Positions 25,004 to 33,480 of a stretch of 64,000 bases of DNA are shown piece after piece; position 1 is the first letter of the stretch, and each line of letters opens with the position of its first letter. The notes beneath the pieces are model-generated. The model was not told where the DNA came from. It saw only the letters and a list, made by a program, of their open reading frames with translations, and ran no database searches. The stretch comes from Chryseobacterium ginsenosidimutans (GTDB lineage: Bacteria > Bacteroidota > Bacteroidia > Flavobacteriales > Weeksellaceae), in the NCBI RefSeq assembly GCF_024807225.1, contig NZ_JANUCO010000001.1, forward strand, positions 3,348,001 through 3,412,000, given 5' to 3'. The translations under genes and the position numbers were made by a program.

Positions 25004-25159
25004 ATGAATATGATTGTCCCTTTCAAAGTACCGACTTTGACTCCTGCTTTTTCTATGAATACTGAGGAAATGTATTGTGGCACAAAGAAATCTTGTTGTA
25101 AAAAATTTAAAAAAGGAAAAAGATGTAAATCTTGCCCGGGAAGAAAGAAATTAGCTTAA
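25004..25159 (+). CDS. 51-residue Cys- and Lys-rich small protein
   Basis: The ORF encodes MNMIVPFKVPTLTPAFSMNT, then a basic tail with five cysteines: MYCGTKKSCCKKFKKGKRCKSC-type spacing (C25, C31, C32, C41, C44), ending PGRKKLA. CxxC and CC groups among lysines suggest metal or nucleic-acid binding. It has its own exact promoter box and overlaps the end of the convergent DnaJ-domain gene by 4 nt. I do not recognise a named family. No signal peptide is evident. Confidence 0.65.
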   Translation: MNMIVPFKVPTLTPAFSMNTEEMYCGTKKSCCKKFKKGKRCKSCPGRKKLA

Positions 25160-25806
25160 TGGCTAAAGTTTTTTACTAAAAAATAAATCGCCAGAATTAA
25201 TAATAAAAGCCCAGCGATTATTCTTACGATTTTTGGTTGACCGTGTCGATTTGCAACGGTTCTAGGTTGCGACTTGAATAATTCTTCCGCTTTATCTTTA
25301 AATTTCTCTGTATTATTTTCAAAAACTTCTGTTATCGTAATTCCCTGAACTACCGTTTTGTGCAACAGCGAATTCGTTGCATGAAGCAAGATCTGGAATT
25401 TCCCGTCTTTGAATTCCGTTATTTTAAAAACTCTTTCTCCGTAAGGTTTTTCCAGTCCGAAAGGGAGAACTTTCACTACATCGGCATTTTGTGTCTGCCA
25501 ATTGATAATAATCTCCTCTCCTTTTTTCGCATGAACTTTATTCGCTGTAAACGTCTTAATCGAAGGCGGAATATTATATCTGAAACTTTTCTGGTGACTT
25601 TCTAAATTCTGATCGTAAGTATATCTCTTACTTTTGTCGCTCAATGTTTCATAAGCTTCATGAATTTCACGGAAACGATCTGCAAAGAAATCGTCGTTAT
25701 CATTTTTGTCGGGATGGTATTTTAAAGACAGTTTTCTATAAGATTTTTTGATGTCTTCTTCTGAAGCATCATGAGAAATCCCGAGAAAATAGTAGTAATC
25801 TTTCAT
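25156..25806 (-). CDS. DnaJ-domain protein with C-terminal membrane anchor
   Basis: A 216-residue J-domain protein. The J domain occupies residues 1-65 with the HPD motif at 31-33 (KYHPDKND), needed to stimulate a DnaK ATPase. A beta-rich middle domain follows (about 80-160; IIINWQTQNADVVKVLPFG, Ig-like), and the C-terminus is a single membrane helix (IVRIIAGLLLLILAIYFLV). There is no Gly/Phe or zinc-finger region, so it is not a general DnaJ but a membrane-tethered specialised co-chaperone. Monocistronic. Confidence 0.9.
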   Translation of the reverse strand: MKDYYYFLGISHDASEEDIKKSYRKLSLKYHPDKNDNDDFFADRFREIHEAYETLSDKSKRYTYDQNLESHQKSFRYNIPPSIKTFTANKVHAKKGEEIIINWQTQNADVVKVLPFGLEKPYGERVFKITEFKDGKFQILLHATNSLLHKTVVQGITITEVFENNTEKFKDKAEELFKSQPRTVANRHGQPKIVRIIAGLLLLILAIYFLVKNFSH

Positions 25807-26471
25807 TTGAACTATGCAAAAATAAGGAATTTGTCGTTGCGGGCAAAGTGAAGCAATCTCTTTTTAAACACAAATGATCACGAATAACACTTATACTCTT
25901 TGTGAAAATTTGTGTAAGGAATTTGTGTGATTCGTGTTTTGTTTTAATGCAAAGGTCGCAAGGATTTTTTTTTAATGATTGAGAATATTTTTCGTTTGCA
26001 AAGGCGTTTCACTCAGCAAAGACTGGAAGTTTTAATCCTTTCTTTTCAGCTGCATGAATATCCATAACATTTGTCATTCAGAGCGGAACGAAGTGGAGCG
26101 TGAAATCTCAGTTCATTTTGTAGAAACTTTTTGTAAATATCTTTGTTGAGATTCCAGCGGAATGGCAAAGTTTGTGGCAATTGTAAAAAGTTGAGAAGAA
26201 TGACAGCAATTCTAGCCCCGATAGAAACGGCATCCTTTTTTGTTGCGGGCGGAGCGAAGCGGAGAACGTAACAAAAAAGATACAGTGGATAGCGGGAAAT
26301 AGCTCCTGAAAAAATGGTGAATTATTAATGATGAATTATTAATGGGTGGATTTCTACTTCGTCGAAATGACAGGTTTTATGGAAAATTTTGGGTCTAAAC
26401 TCTTAAGATTACTTTACTTTGATAAACTCAGGACATACTAATTTCGTTCTTTGCAATGGCTTTATAAAAAT
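25807..26471. repeat. Intergenic block of mixed dispersed repeats
   Basis: This 665-nt gap has no gene. In order it holds: an AAACACAAATGATCACGAAT / ATTCGTGTTTT palindromic repeat (25863-25945); the CGCAAAGG...CACTCAGC repeat (25991-26020); a GTCATTCAGAGCGGAACGAA-type repeat with a GAGATTCC partner (26075-26170); the 95-nt conserved element (26213-26307); and an AT-rich module ending CTTCGTCGAAATGACA. Each has relatives elsewhere in the window. Confidence 0.7.
26213..26307 (+). repeat. 95-nt conserved structured intergenic element, copy 1
   Basis: It starts TAGCCCCGATAGAAACGGCA and ends GCGGGAAATAGCTCCT. A central stem pairs CTTTTTTGTT with AACAAAAAAG. Copy 2 (59773-59867) has the same 95-nt length and keeps the pairing with changed bases. 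Fragments lie at 28034-28064 and 55668-55735. The family is, from memory, widespread in flavobacteria and without known function. Confidence 0.7.
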
Positions 26472-26508
26472 ATTCCGGCGCGGGAAGCTCTGCTTCCCGC
26501 GCCGGAAT
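26472..26508 (-). terminator. GC-rich 17-bp perfect hairpin after the sigma operon
   Basis: ATTCCGGCGCGGGAAGC with its exact complement and a 3-nt loop. On the minus strand it is followed by a TATTTTTAT run, so it fits the terminator of the operon ending at 26539. Its GC content is far above the surroundings. Confidence 0.75.
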
Positions 26509-26538
26509 TAACAATTTCAATTTAGTTACTTTCTATTA

Positions 26539-26811
26539 TTATGCTTCTGCAATATCTTCTTTTTTCTCAAATCCCCTGTGGTGACATCTTGAAGCAAATT
26601 CTTTCTTGAATTTACCTTTCAATTCCTGATATTGTTCTTCATTCATTTCTCTGATCTTGTCGGCCAATCCGAAAGGAGATTTTTCTTTGATTCCGTATTC
26701 TTCGAAAATACCTTTTACAAATCTTTTTCTTTCGATTGCTTTTTTAGCGATCATCGCAACTCCTGCTACTGCCAATGCTCCTAGAACACCTTTTAATACT
26801 GAATTTTTCAT
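26539..26811 (-). CDS. Small membrane protein of the sigma-factor operon
   Basis: A 90-residue protein with one N-terminal hydrophobic helix (LKGVLGALAVAGVAMIAKKA) and a charged helical tail (LADKIREMNEEQYQELKGKF, then ASRCHHRGFEKKEDIAEA). The EEQYQELKGKF segment resembles the LTPEQ-type helices of envelope-stress proteins, and the Cys-His-His cluster could bind metal; both are suggestive only. Third gene of an operon with the 114-aa membrane protein and an ECF sigma factor. Confidence 0.65.
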   Translation of the reverse strand: MKNSVLKGVLGALAVAGVAMIAKKAIERKRFVKGIFEEYGIKEKSPFGLADKIREMNEEQYQELKGKFKKEFASRCHHRGFEKKEDIAEA

Positions 26812-26898
26812 TTTTTCAAAATTTTAAATTTTACTACTTCTTGTTTTTTATATAGACGAATGAATGATAATTTTACTTTACTACTTCTAAAATTTTTA

Positions 26899-27243
26899 TT
26901 ATTCGTTTGTTCTGTTGTGTCTGTTGAAGAATCCTCCTGAACATCTGTCTTTCCAGACTTCTTTGAATTTTTCTCTTTCTTCCGGAGACAAGCTCATCAT
27001 TCTGTCTCTCATCATTTTCTTTTCTTTAAAATCTCTCATTCCTTTTCCAAAATGGAAACCTCCGAAAAGGATCTTACTTAAGATCAAAATTCCCATTGCC
27101 TGCCAATAAGTAATCGATTTCACTCCTAAAATATCGGGGAGCAGACAATTCCAAAGAGACATCACGATCCACGTAACTCCCAATAAAATCAATGGCGGAC
27201 ATAGAAATAAAAAAATCCACCCTTTTTTATGTTTATAATTCAT
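26899..27243 (-). CDS. Two-helix membrane protein of the sigma-factor operon
   Basis: A 114-residue protein with two transmembrane helices (about 8-30 and 47-62) and a cytoplasmic charged tail holding MMSLSPEEREKFKEVWKDRC and GGFFNRHNRTNE. The SPEEREKFKE helix parallels the one in the next gene. It starts 14 nt after the sigma gene, so they are cotranscribed. It could be an atypical anti-sigma factor or a sensor, but no zinc-type anti-sigma motif is present. Confidence 0.65.
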   Translation of the reverse strand: MNYKHKKGWIFLFLCPPLILLGVTWIVMSLWNCLLPDILGVKSITYWQAMGILILSKILFGGFHFGKGMRDFKEKKMMRDRMMSLSPEEREKFKEVWKDRCSGGFFNRHNRTNE

Positions 27244-27257
27244 AACTTTCTTTTTTA

Positions 27258-27836
27258 CTAACTATTTAAATCTTCGTATAATTTTCTCAATCTGTTTCTC
27301 AAATGCTTTACGGCATAGTTTTTCCGACTGATAATTGTTTTAATGTTTTCGCCCTGTTCATCGGCGATTTCCTGGAGTGTTCTGTCGTTGAGTTCGTTTT
27401 CTACGTAAACCAATCTTTGTTTTTCCGGTAATTCGTCCAACGCTTCAAAGAGCTTTTTCCAAATCTCATCCTGAAACATTTTTACTTCCGGACCTGCACT
27501 TTCATCAAGCAAAAGAATGTCTTTAATAGAAAAAGTTCCGTCTTCATCTTCGTAGACAAAATCTTCAAGATTTTCGGTTTTCTTTTTACGGTATTTGTCT
27601 GTAATTTTATTTGCCGTCACTCTATACAGCCAACCGCCAACATTCACAATCTCAGAAAGATTGGTAATACTACTGAACTGATACCACACTTCCTGCAAAA
27701 TATCTTCCGCATCCTCCGTGTTTTTTACTTTCGGACGAATGTAAGACATCAGCTTTCCGCCGTACTTGGTAACGGTTTGTGAGATGATATTTTCCTTCTC
27801 TTTTTGCGGCATTGTTATTTTTTCGACAATCTCCAT
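27258..27836 (-). CDS. ECF-type RNA polymerase sigma factor
   Basis: A 192-residue sigma-70 family factor. Region 2 is clear (NTEDAEDILQEVWYQF, then GWLYRVTANKITDKYRKKK) and region 4 carries the helix-turn-helix (RTLQEIADEQGENIKTIISR). A long acidic linker (about 80-120, VYEDEDGTFSIKDILLLDES) joins them. An internal ATG (27812, MPQKEKE) is an equally likely start. The two downstream small membrane proteins lack the usual anti-sigma domain, an unusual pairing. Confidence 0.9.
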   Translation of the reverse strand: MEIVEKITMPQKEKENIISQTVTKYGGKLMSYIRPKVKNTEDAEDILQEVWYQFSSITNLSEIVNVGGWLYRVTANKITDKYRKKKTENLEDFVYEDEDGTFSIKDILLLDESAGPEVKMFQDEIWKKLFEALDELPEKQRLVYVENELNDRTLQEIADEQGENIKTIISRKNYAVKHLRNRLRKLYEDLNS

Positions 27837-27849
27837 ATTGCTATGACGA

Positions 27850-28411
27850 TTGATATTTTTGTTTTACTTTAATAAATTTAAAATATTTTTCCGGAAATTC
27901 GGTTTTTCTTTTATTTATCGAGTTTTCAGTATCCTCAATTTATTACTCATTAGCAACTACTTATTATTTATTTTTAGAAGCTTAATCCTGCTATCCACTC
28001 ATACTCCTCACTCCATCGCTCTCCCACTCCTTGTTGCGGGGTAACCGTTTCTATCAGGGCTAGAATATTCGTCATTCTTTTGAACAGTTCAGAATAACCA
28101 CAAAGTTTGTCATCCTGAAAACACCTCAACAATGTATTTGAAAAAATTCACGTTCAACGATTTATATTTTTTCAGGATAACAAACAGTCTGCCGAAGCCT
28201 TGTCAAGGTTCAAAAACCTTGACAAGGCTCACAAATGTTCATAGATAAAAAATAACCTTTGCTGAGTGAAATCGAAGATTCGACATAGTCAAACTCCTTT
28301 GCGAACGAAAAACATCCTCAAACATCACAAAAAATATTCGTGATCATTTGTGTTTAAAACAAAAAACGGAAAGCAAAACACTCTCCGTCTATATTTTAAA
28401 ACAATAAAATT
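27850..28411. repeat. Intergenic block of mixed dispersed repeats
   Basis: No gene. After AT-rich DNA it has a reversed fragment of the 95-nt element (28034-28064), a perfect 14-bp hairpin GCCTTGTCAAGGTT / AACCTTGACAAGGC (28197-28228), an interrupted copy of the GCTGAGTGAAA repeat (28261-28310), a reversed ATTCGTGATCATTTGTGTTT repeat (28345-28365), and a CGGA/TCCG hairpin near 28369-28389 that may end the DoxX gene. Confidence 0.65.
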
Positions 28412-28870
28412 CTAATTCAAATAAATCCCGAAATACCAAGTCCATGCAATCAAAATAATCTGCATCGGTATTCTTTCTTTATAAAGATAACTCATTCCCG
28501 GACCGGTATAATCTCCTTTAAATAAATTCACTCTTTTCTTCGAAGAATTTATATTAGCCAGAAAAACTAAAATCAAGAAAACGATGAGTAAAATAGCCGT
28601 CGTTTCACGAATTGAAGGAATCATTAACCCAATTCCGGCAGCAATTTCAATAACTCCCGTAAAATATACCCAAAACATTTTCGCAGGGATAAAATCAGGA
28701 ATCATCAACGCCATTCCTTTTTGAAATTTGAAATGCGCAAATCCTGTAAAAATGATAAAAACTGCCATTCCCAGATTTCCGGAAAATAAAAAATTCCAGT
28801 CGCCTTGAAAAACTTTTGTCCCCAATAAAGCCAGAATAAAGGTGACAAAAAGGATTGTTAATAATTTCAT
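28412..28870 (-). CDS. DoxX-family membrane protein
   Basis: A 152-residue, four-helix inner-membrane protein of the DoxX/DUF4267-like group. Helices fall at about 5-20, 30-48, 66-86 and 93-108. The segment FWVYFTGVIEIAAGIGLMIP is the family's conserved helix. ATG at 28870 is preferred to an in-frame TTG 6 nt upstream. Family members sit with oxidative or thiol-stress genes; it heads a run of detoxification-type small genes here. Confidence 0.82.
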   Translation of the reverse strand: MKLLTILFVTFILALLGTKVFQGDWNFLFSGNLGMAVFIIFTGFAHFKFQKGMALMIPDFIPAKMFWVYFTGVIEIAAGIGLMIPSIRETTAILLIVFLILVFLANINSSKKRVNLFKGDYTGPGMSYLYKERIPMQIILIAWTWYFGIYLN

Positions 28871-28924
28871 ATTCAATTTTAAATGTAAAAGTATCTTAAA
28901 CTGATCAACAATCTGTTTGTAAAG

Positions 28925-29398
28925 TTAGAATAAGCTATCTAAATCATAGTTATTTTCTTCAGCAAGATTTTTTACAATTTCCAGCCCTTTTATAAAACCT
29001 GTATTGATAGTATCTTGCCATTCTTTTTCGATTTGAACTTCCGTATGAAGCTTTGTTTTTCCGCCAAAATCGATTAAAATATATTTTTCATAACAGCCGC
29101 TCCATTGTTTCACTTCCATGCTCTCGGTATCTTCTACTCCATCCTTATCTACCATTCCCAAATGTTTGAAAATAACTTGTTTGGGTTCATCCAGACTATC
29201 AATTGTAGAAACCATTCCTGCGCCTTCCATATTCACAAAGTAGGTTTTTCCACCCACTTTCCAATCGGTTTTTATTTGTGATTGTGAAGCTGGATTAAAA
29301 AATTTCGTCCATTCACCATACGTTTCGTCTCCCCAAAGAATATCCCAAACTTTCTGTTTTGAGGCATCAATTACTTTTTCATAAGATAGAGTTTCCAT
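28925..29398 (-). CDS. SRPBCC (AHSA1-like) domain protein
   Basis: A 157-residue START/Bet v 1-like protein with a hydrophobic ligand cavity. It begins with KVIDASKQKVWDILWGDETY, the usual strand-helix opening, then WKVGGKTYF and EVQIEKEWQDTINTGFIKGL at the end. The ligand is unknown. A second protein with the same opening pattern (VWDVLWSEMTYRQW) is encoded next (29521-29949), so the pair arose by duplication. Confidence 0.85.
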   Translation of the reverse strand: METLSYEKVIDASKQKVWDILWGDETYGEWTKFFNPASQSQIKTDWKVGGKTYFVNMEGAGMVSTIDSLDEPKQVIFKHLGMVDKDGVEDTESMEVKQWSGCYEKYILIDFGGKTKLHTEVQIEKEWQDTINTGFIKGLEIVKNLAEENNYDLDSLF

Positions 29399-29520
29399 AT
29401 TTTTATTTTTTTTGATTCAATTTCAAAGACAAATAACACTCATTTTTCGTCACAAATAACACAAGTAAATATATTTAAAATTCGTGATAACCGTATAAAT
29501 ATTGTGTTCGTAATGGTAAT

Positions 29521-29949
29521 TTAAAGTTGATTCTGCGAAAGATTTTTCACAATCGCCAAAGCTTTTGGAAATTTATCTTCAAAAAACTCCTTAAATTCTG
29601 CCGGTGTATTAATTTCACTTTTCAGTTTTGTTCCCTCATCATTTTCTTCCAAAATATAAGCTTCCGTCGCTTCACCCCAATCCTGCGGAGTTTCTACACC
29701 ATCATAAATCTCACCAAGATGTAAGAATTTTATTTCCTGATGAGGAATATTTTTTTCTACACGACCGTACATTCCGTTGTTATTGGGATCAAAAAACTTT
29801 ACGATACTTCCTTCCTCCAAAGTTCCCTGATAAAAAGAGCCTTCCGTAAAAGCCGTCGTCCATTGTCTGTATGTCATTTCACTCCAAAGTACATCCCAAA
29901 CCTTTTCCGGACTTGCATTAATCTGAATTTCAAATAATAATTTTTCCAT
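29521..29949 (-). CDS. SRPBCC (AHSA1-like) domain protein
   Basis: A 142-residue paralogue of the preceding gene: EIQINASPEKVWDVLWSEMT, then TEGSFYQGTLEEGSIVKFFD and a C-terminal long helix (FKEFFEDKFPKALAIVKNLS). ATG at 29949 (MEKLLFEI) is chosen; an upstream frame extension to 29985 lacks sequence in common with the family. Ligand unknown. Confidence 0.85.
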   Translation of the reverse strand: MEKLLFEIQINASPEKVWDVLWSEMTYRQWTTAFTEGSFYQGTLEEGSIVKFFDPNNNGMYGRVEKNIPHQEIKFLHLGEIYDGVETPQDWGEATEAYILEENDEGTKLKSEINTPAEFKEFFEDKFPKALAIVKNLSQNQL

Positions 29950-30067
29950 TACTTTAAATTTATTACATTTATTTTTCTGCCACAAAAACTTTAGATTAAT
30001 TTTAAAAATGATTTACATAAAATCAAAGATTTTCACCAATTTAAAGGTCAATCTTCTATCATTAATT

Positions 30068-30901
30068 TTATCCTCCTACAAAATCTCCTCCATTAATATG
30101 AATAATTTCCCCCGTAATAAAACTGGAATCTTCCGAAGCCAGAAAAACATAAGCGGGAGCAACTTCCGAAGGTTGTCCTGCCCTTTTCAAAGGATTATCT
30201 TTTCCGAAAGTCGATAAATCATCAAAAGTTTCTTTCACAAGCGGGGTCCAGATCGGTCCTGGAGCGACTCCGTTTACAAGGATTTTTTTCTCTGCCAAAT
30301 TCGTAGCCAACGAACGGATAAAAGTTGTGATAGCACCTTTCGTAGCAGAATAATCGATCAAATGATCACTTCCGCGATAGGCTGTGACAGAAGTTGTACA
30401 GATGATTCTTCCTCCATTTTTCATGAGTGGTAAAAAATCTCTTGTCAAAGCGATCATTGAAATAATATTGGTATCAAAAGTTTTCTGAATCTGGTCGTCA
30501 GAAATTTTTTCAATATCATTTTTTGGAAACTGGATTCCTGCATTATTTACGAGAATATCTAATGTTTTCCAGTCTTTTTTGAGTTTATCTAAACATTTTG
30601 TCCTAAAGGCTTTTTTTGAAACATCGCCTTTCAGTAAAATACATTTCTGCCCTTCTTTTTCAACTAATTTTTGAGTTTCTTTGGCATCTTTGTCGCTTTC
30701 TTTATAAATGATCGCAACATCGGCTCCTTCTCTCGCAAAATGTACAGCAACGGCTTGTCCGATTCCGCTGTCGCCACCGGAAATGACAGCTTTTTTGTTA
30801 AGAAGTTTTTTGCTTCCTAAATAATTTTTACGGATAATTTCTGGGAACAGCCCGTCTTTAGGCACTTTTGATTTAGATCTTGACTTGTTCTGTGTCTTCA
30901 T
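30068..30901 (-). CDS. SDR family oxidoreductase (stress-type, YhdF/YghA-like)
   Basis: A 277-residue classical SDR with the N-terminal extension typical of general-stress SDRs (PKDGLFPEIIRKNYLGSKKL). Cofactor motif GGDSGIGQAVA, NNAG at LDILVNNAGIQ, catalytic Ser in TTSVTAYRGSDH, Tyr-Lys in DYSATKGAI, and PGPIWTPL after it; all are intact. Substrate unknown. The start is set at the ATG at 30901 (MKTQNKSRSK). Confidence 0.9.
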   Translation of the reverse strand: MKTQNKSRSKSKVPKDGLFPEIIRKNYLGSKKLLNKKAVISGGDSGIGQAVAVHFAREGADVAIIYKESDKDAKETQKLVEKEGQKCILLKGDVSKKAFRTKCLDKLKKDWKTLDILVNNAGIQFPKNDIEKISDDQIQKTFDTNIISMIALTRDFLPLMKNGGRIICTTSVTAYRGSDHLIDYSATKGAITTFIRSLATNLAEKKILVNGVAPGPIWTPLVKETFDDLSTFGKDNPLKRAGQPSEVAPAYVFLASEDSSFITGEIIHINGGDFVGG

Positions 30902-30961
30902 AAGCAAATCTTTTTATGAATTACCATCAAACAATACGCCGAAGAAGAAAAGTAAGGAAGT

Positions 30962-31029
30962 TAGAAGATGGAAGCTGGAAGTTTTTAATAATGAATAACA
31001 ACTTCCAGCCTCCCGCTTCCATCTTCAAA
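30962..31029. repeat. Inverted repeat at gene 3' end (GGAAG family), copy 3
   Basis: GAAGATGGAAGCTGGAAGTT pairs with AACTTCCAGCCTCCCGCTTC and ATCTTC across about 17 nt. It lies 9 nt after the stop of the minus-strand VOC gene, so it can act as its terminator. Confidence 0.65.
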
Positions 31030-31037
31030 CCAAATTT

Positions 31038-31904
31038 TTAAGAATTATAAGCGTCTTCCAAATCCTGAATAACAATTTTCTGCATTTTCATCATTGCCTG
31101 AACTACTTTCCCAGCTTTTTCCTGATCAGCATCACTCATCAACTTAATTAATCTTTTCGGAACAATCTGCCAACTGAAACCATATTTATCCTTCAGCCAA
31201 CCGCACATACTTTCACGACCTCCATCCGAAGTCAGAGTATTCCAGTATTTGTCGGTTTGTTCCTGATCATCGGTCATTACAACCATAGAAATTCCCTCAT
31301 TGAAATCAAATTGATGATCGTAAGAATTATCCATGCAGAAGAAACTGTAGGTATCGATTTCAAAATGTGCATGCTGAATATTTTCCGCAGGTTCTGTGAT
31401 CGGATGACCTTCACTTCCTTCGCCATATTTCAAAATGTTTCCGATTTTAGAATTCGGGAAAGTTTTGGTATACAATTCCATCGCTTCCATGGCTTTTCCA
31501 TTATTTTCATGGAAAAACATCAACGTCGGAATAATTTTCTGATCGCTTTGTTTTTCACCTAAAAATAGTTGCCAAGTAACATCATATTTATCTTTAAGCC
31601 AGCCATATTTTTTGCTCCACGAATAAGAATCCAGAGCCATTAAAGCCATTCCGCCTTCCATCAGCTGATCCCAATATCTTTGAACCTCATCTTCCGTTTC
31701 ACAAATGACCATGAAAGAAACCGAAGCATTTTTCTTGAATTGCGGACCTCCGTTTAATAACATTAATTTCTGACCGAAAAGATCAACATTCATCACAACG
31801 GGAGTATCTGCCGTAATTTTTCCGTCAAATATATTGCAGTAAAATTCTGCCGACTCTTTTGCGTCTCCGTCGTACCAAAGACATGGGAAAATATCGTTAT
31901 TCAT
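31038..31904 (-). CDS. Two-domain VOC (PhnB-like) protein
   Basis: A 288-residue protein made of two tandem VOC/PhnB modules (about 1-130 and 138-280). Each opens with a strand and helix (IFPCLWYDGDAKESAEFYCN; IIPTLMFFHENNGKAMEAME) and ends in a W-L-K-D-K-Y-x-x-x-W-Q motif (YGWLKDKYDVTWQL; CGWLKDKYGFSWQI). PhnB-like proteins are metal-independent or weakly metal-binding relatives of glyoxalase; the substrate is not known. Confidence 0.88.
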   Translation of the reverse strand: MNNDIFPCLWYDGDAKESAEFYCNIFDGKITADTPVVMNVDLFGQKLMLLNGGPQFKKNASVSFMVICETEDEVQRYWDQLMEGGMALMALDSYSWSKKYGWLKDKYDVTWQLFLGEKQSDQKIIPTLMFFHENNGKAMEAMELYTKTFPNSKIGNILKYGEGSEGHPITEPAENIQHAHFEIDTYSFFCMDNSYDHQFDFNEGISMVVMTDDQEQTDKYWNTLTSDGGRESMCGWLKDKYGFSWQIVPKRLIKLMSDADQEKAGKVVQAMMKMQKIVIQDLEDAYNS

Positions 31905-32018
31905 ATAGTTTTTAATTTAATATTGAGTGATTTTAAACGCAAATGGCACGAATATTTTCACAATCTTTATTCGTGTTTGTTCGTGTAAAATATTAGAGTT
32001 ATTTGTGTTTAAAAAAAT

Positions 32019-32180
32019 TTAATTTTTAAAAGAAACATGATTTTCGTTCATGTAATTCTTCAGTTTTTGCATTGCATTTTTTCCAAAACCATGAAGCTGC
32101 ATGATTTCTTTTTCGGAATAATCCGACAATTTTTCCAGAGAATCTATTTTCTCTTTTTCTAACGCTCTTCTTGCAGGCAT
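32019..32180 (-). CDS. Helix-hairpin-helix small protein (RNA polymerase alpha-CTD-like)
   Basis: About 53 residues from the ATG at 32180 (MPARRALEKEKIDSLEKLSD) with the segment EIMQLHGFGKNAMQKLKNYM, a helix-hairpin-helix like that of the RNA polymerase alpha C-terminal domain. Such stand-alone modules are frequent in flavobacterial genomes. The frame stays open to 32273 with ATGs at 32255 and 32273, but the extra residues look non-coding in composition. The start is therefore uncertain. It probably binds DNA. Confidence 0.65.
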   Translation of the reverse strand: MPARRALEKEKIDSLEKLSDYSEKEIMQLHGFGKNAMQKLKNYMNENHVSFKN

Positions 32181-32290
32181 TGCTATAATTCCTCTAAGAA
32201 AATCTCCTTCCACAACATGACTCACCACACAAATAGAGCTTAAACATTTCGCCATTATTATTAAGTTTATCATGATGATTTCAAGGTTAT

Positions 32291-32704
32291 TTAATGATTT
32301 TCGACGTACTTATGAAAATTGTTCAGGATCGCGTACCAACCGTCTCTTTGCATTTCCACAGAGTTTTGTTTTTCGGGATCGAAAGCTATTTTAACATTCG
32401 TTGTCTTATCATCAATTGCATTGAAAATAATGTCAACGTTTCTGCCATCTTCCAAATGGTATTTTATTTTCTCATTGGGGATCACTTCATCATAAATTCC
32501 CTCAAAATCAAATCCGAAACTTCCATCTTTCGCTTCCATTCTGTTGTTGAATTTTCCACCTACTCTTAAGTCATTTTCGGATTTTGGACATTCCCATGTT
32601 TCGTGGGCAAAATTCCATTTCGTAATATGTTTAGGCTCGTTATAATAATCCCAAACCTTTTGTACAGGGGCTAAAATCGTAATATCAATTTTAATAGGTT
32701 CCAT
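32291..32704 (-). CDS. SRPBCC (AHSA1-like) domain protein
   Basis: A 137-residue START-like protein: IDITILAPVQKVWDYYNEPK, then HITKWNFAHETWECPKSEND, GGKFNNRMEAKDGSFGFDFE and a C-terminal helix (RDGWYAILNNFHKYVENH). This is the form called 'activator of Hsp90 ATPase 1-like' in bacteria; no Hsp90 link is implied. ATG at 32704 (MEPIKIDI) fits the family start. Third SRPBCC gene in 4 kb. Confidence 0.87.
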   Translation of the reverse strand: MEPIKIDITILAPVQKVWDYYNEPKHITKWNFAHETWECPKSENDLRVGGKFNNRMEAKDGSFGFDFEGIYDEVIPNEKIKYHLEDGRNVDIIFNAIDDKTTNVKIAFDPEKQNSVEMQRDGWYAILNNFHKYVENH

Positions 32705-32784
32705 GAATTGTATTTTTAATAGTTGTAATGAAAGGGCAACCAAAAATTCAGTTACCCTGTTTATAATTTAGTTTAAAGATAAGA

Positions 32785-33216
32785 TTATTTTGTATATTCT
32801 TCATTATAGTTCACCATCCAATGAACGCCATATTTGTCTTGGAAGCTCCCGAAATAGTCTCCCCAAAACTGGTCTTCAATCGGCATTTCAACGTTTCCAC
32901 CTTCCGAAAGTCCTTTGAAAAGTCTATCGGCTTCTTCTTTCGATTCCGGGAAAATTGAAACATAATTATTATTTCCAACCGTCAAATTTTGTCCGAAACT
33001 CGGCACAATATCTGAAGCCATCAACAGATCTCCGCCAACTGGAAGTGCAATATGCATTACTCTGTTTTTTTCGTCGTCTGATAAGTTTTCAGTTCCGGGA
33101 GCGTTTCCCATTTTGTGAATTTCACCAAGAAATTCTCCACCAAAAACAGATTTGTAAAAAGTGAAAGCTTCTTCTGCTTTCCCATCAAAATTTAAATACG
33201 GATTTAATTTAGCCAT
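32785..33216 (-). CDS. VOC family (PhnB-like) protein
   Basis: A 143-residue single-domain PhnB/YjdN-type protein: LNPYLNFDGKAEEAFTFYKS, VMHIALPVGGDLLMASDI, and a C-terminal WGDYFGSFQDKYGVHWMVNY. It matches the domains of the two-domain gene at 31038-31904 and likely shares ancestry with it. Reaction unknown. Confidence 0.88.
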   Translation of the reverse strand: MAKLNPYLNFDGKAEEAFTFYKSVFGGEFLGEIHKMGNAPGTENLSDDEKNRVMHIALPVGGDLLMASDIVPSFGQNLTVGNNNYVSIFPESKEEADRLFKGLSEGGNVEMPIEDQFWGDYFGSFQDKYGVHWMVNYNEEYTK

Positions 33217-33247
33217 GATATTTTATTTTTAAAAGTTTGTTTTGTTA

Positions 33248-33345
33248 TTTAAACACAAATGATCACGAATATTTTTCACGAATAACACTAATGATTTGTG
33301 AAAATCCGTGTAAGAAATTTGTGTTATTAGTGTTTTATTTTAATG
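33248..33345 (+). repeat. Palindromic dispersed repeat (AAACACAAATGATCACGAAT type)
   Basis: AAACACAAATGATCACGAAT, then AACACTAAT ... ATTAGTGTTTT as inverted arms around GTGAAAATCCGTGTAAG. Relatives: 25863-25945, 28335-28365, 31931-31999, 43578-43620, 43755-43795 and 51594-51690. The rest of this gap (33346-33480) has the CGCAAAGGC/CACTCAGC repeat and a GTCATTCTGACGAAGG-type repeat. Confidence 0.6.
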
Positions 33346-33480
33346 CAAAGGTTTTTGAAATGATTGAGCATATTTTTTGTTCGCAAAGGCATTCCACTCA
33401 GCGAAGGTTGAAAGCGAATTTCTTTATCCATCGAATTTGTCATTCTGACGAAGGGAGAATCTATTTTAATTTTAAATGAA

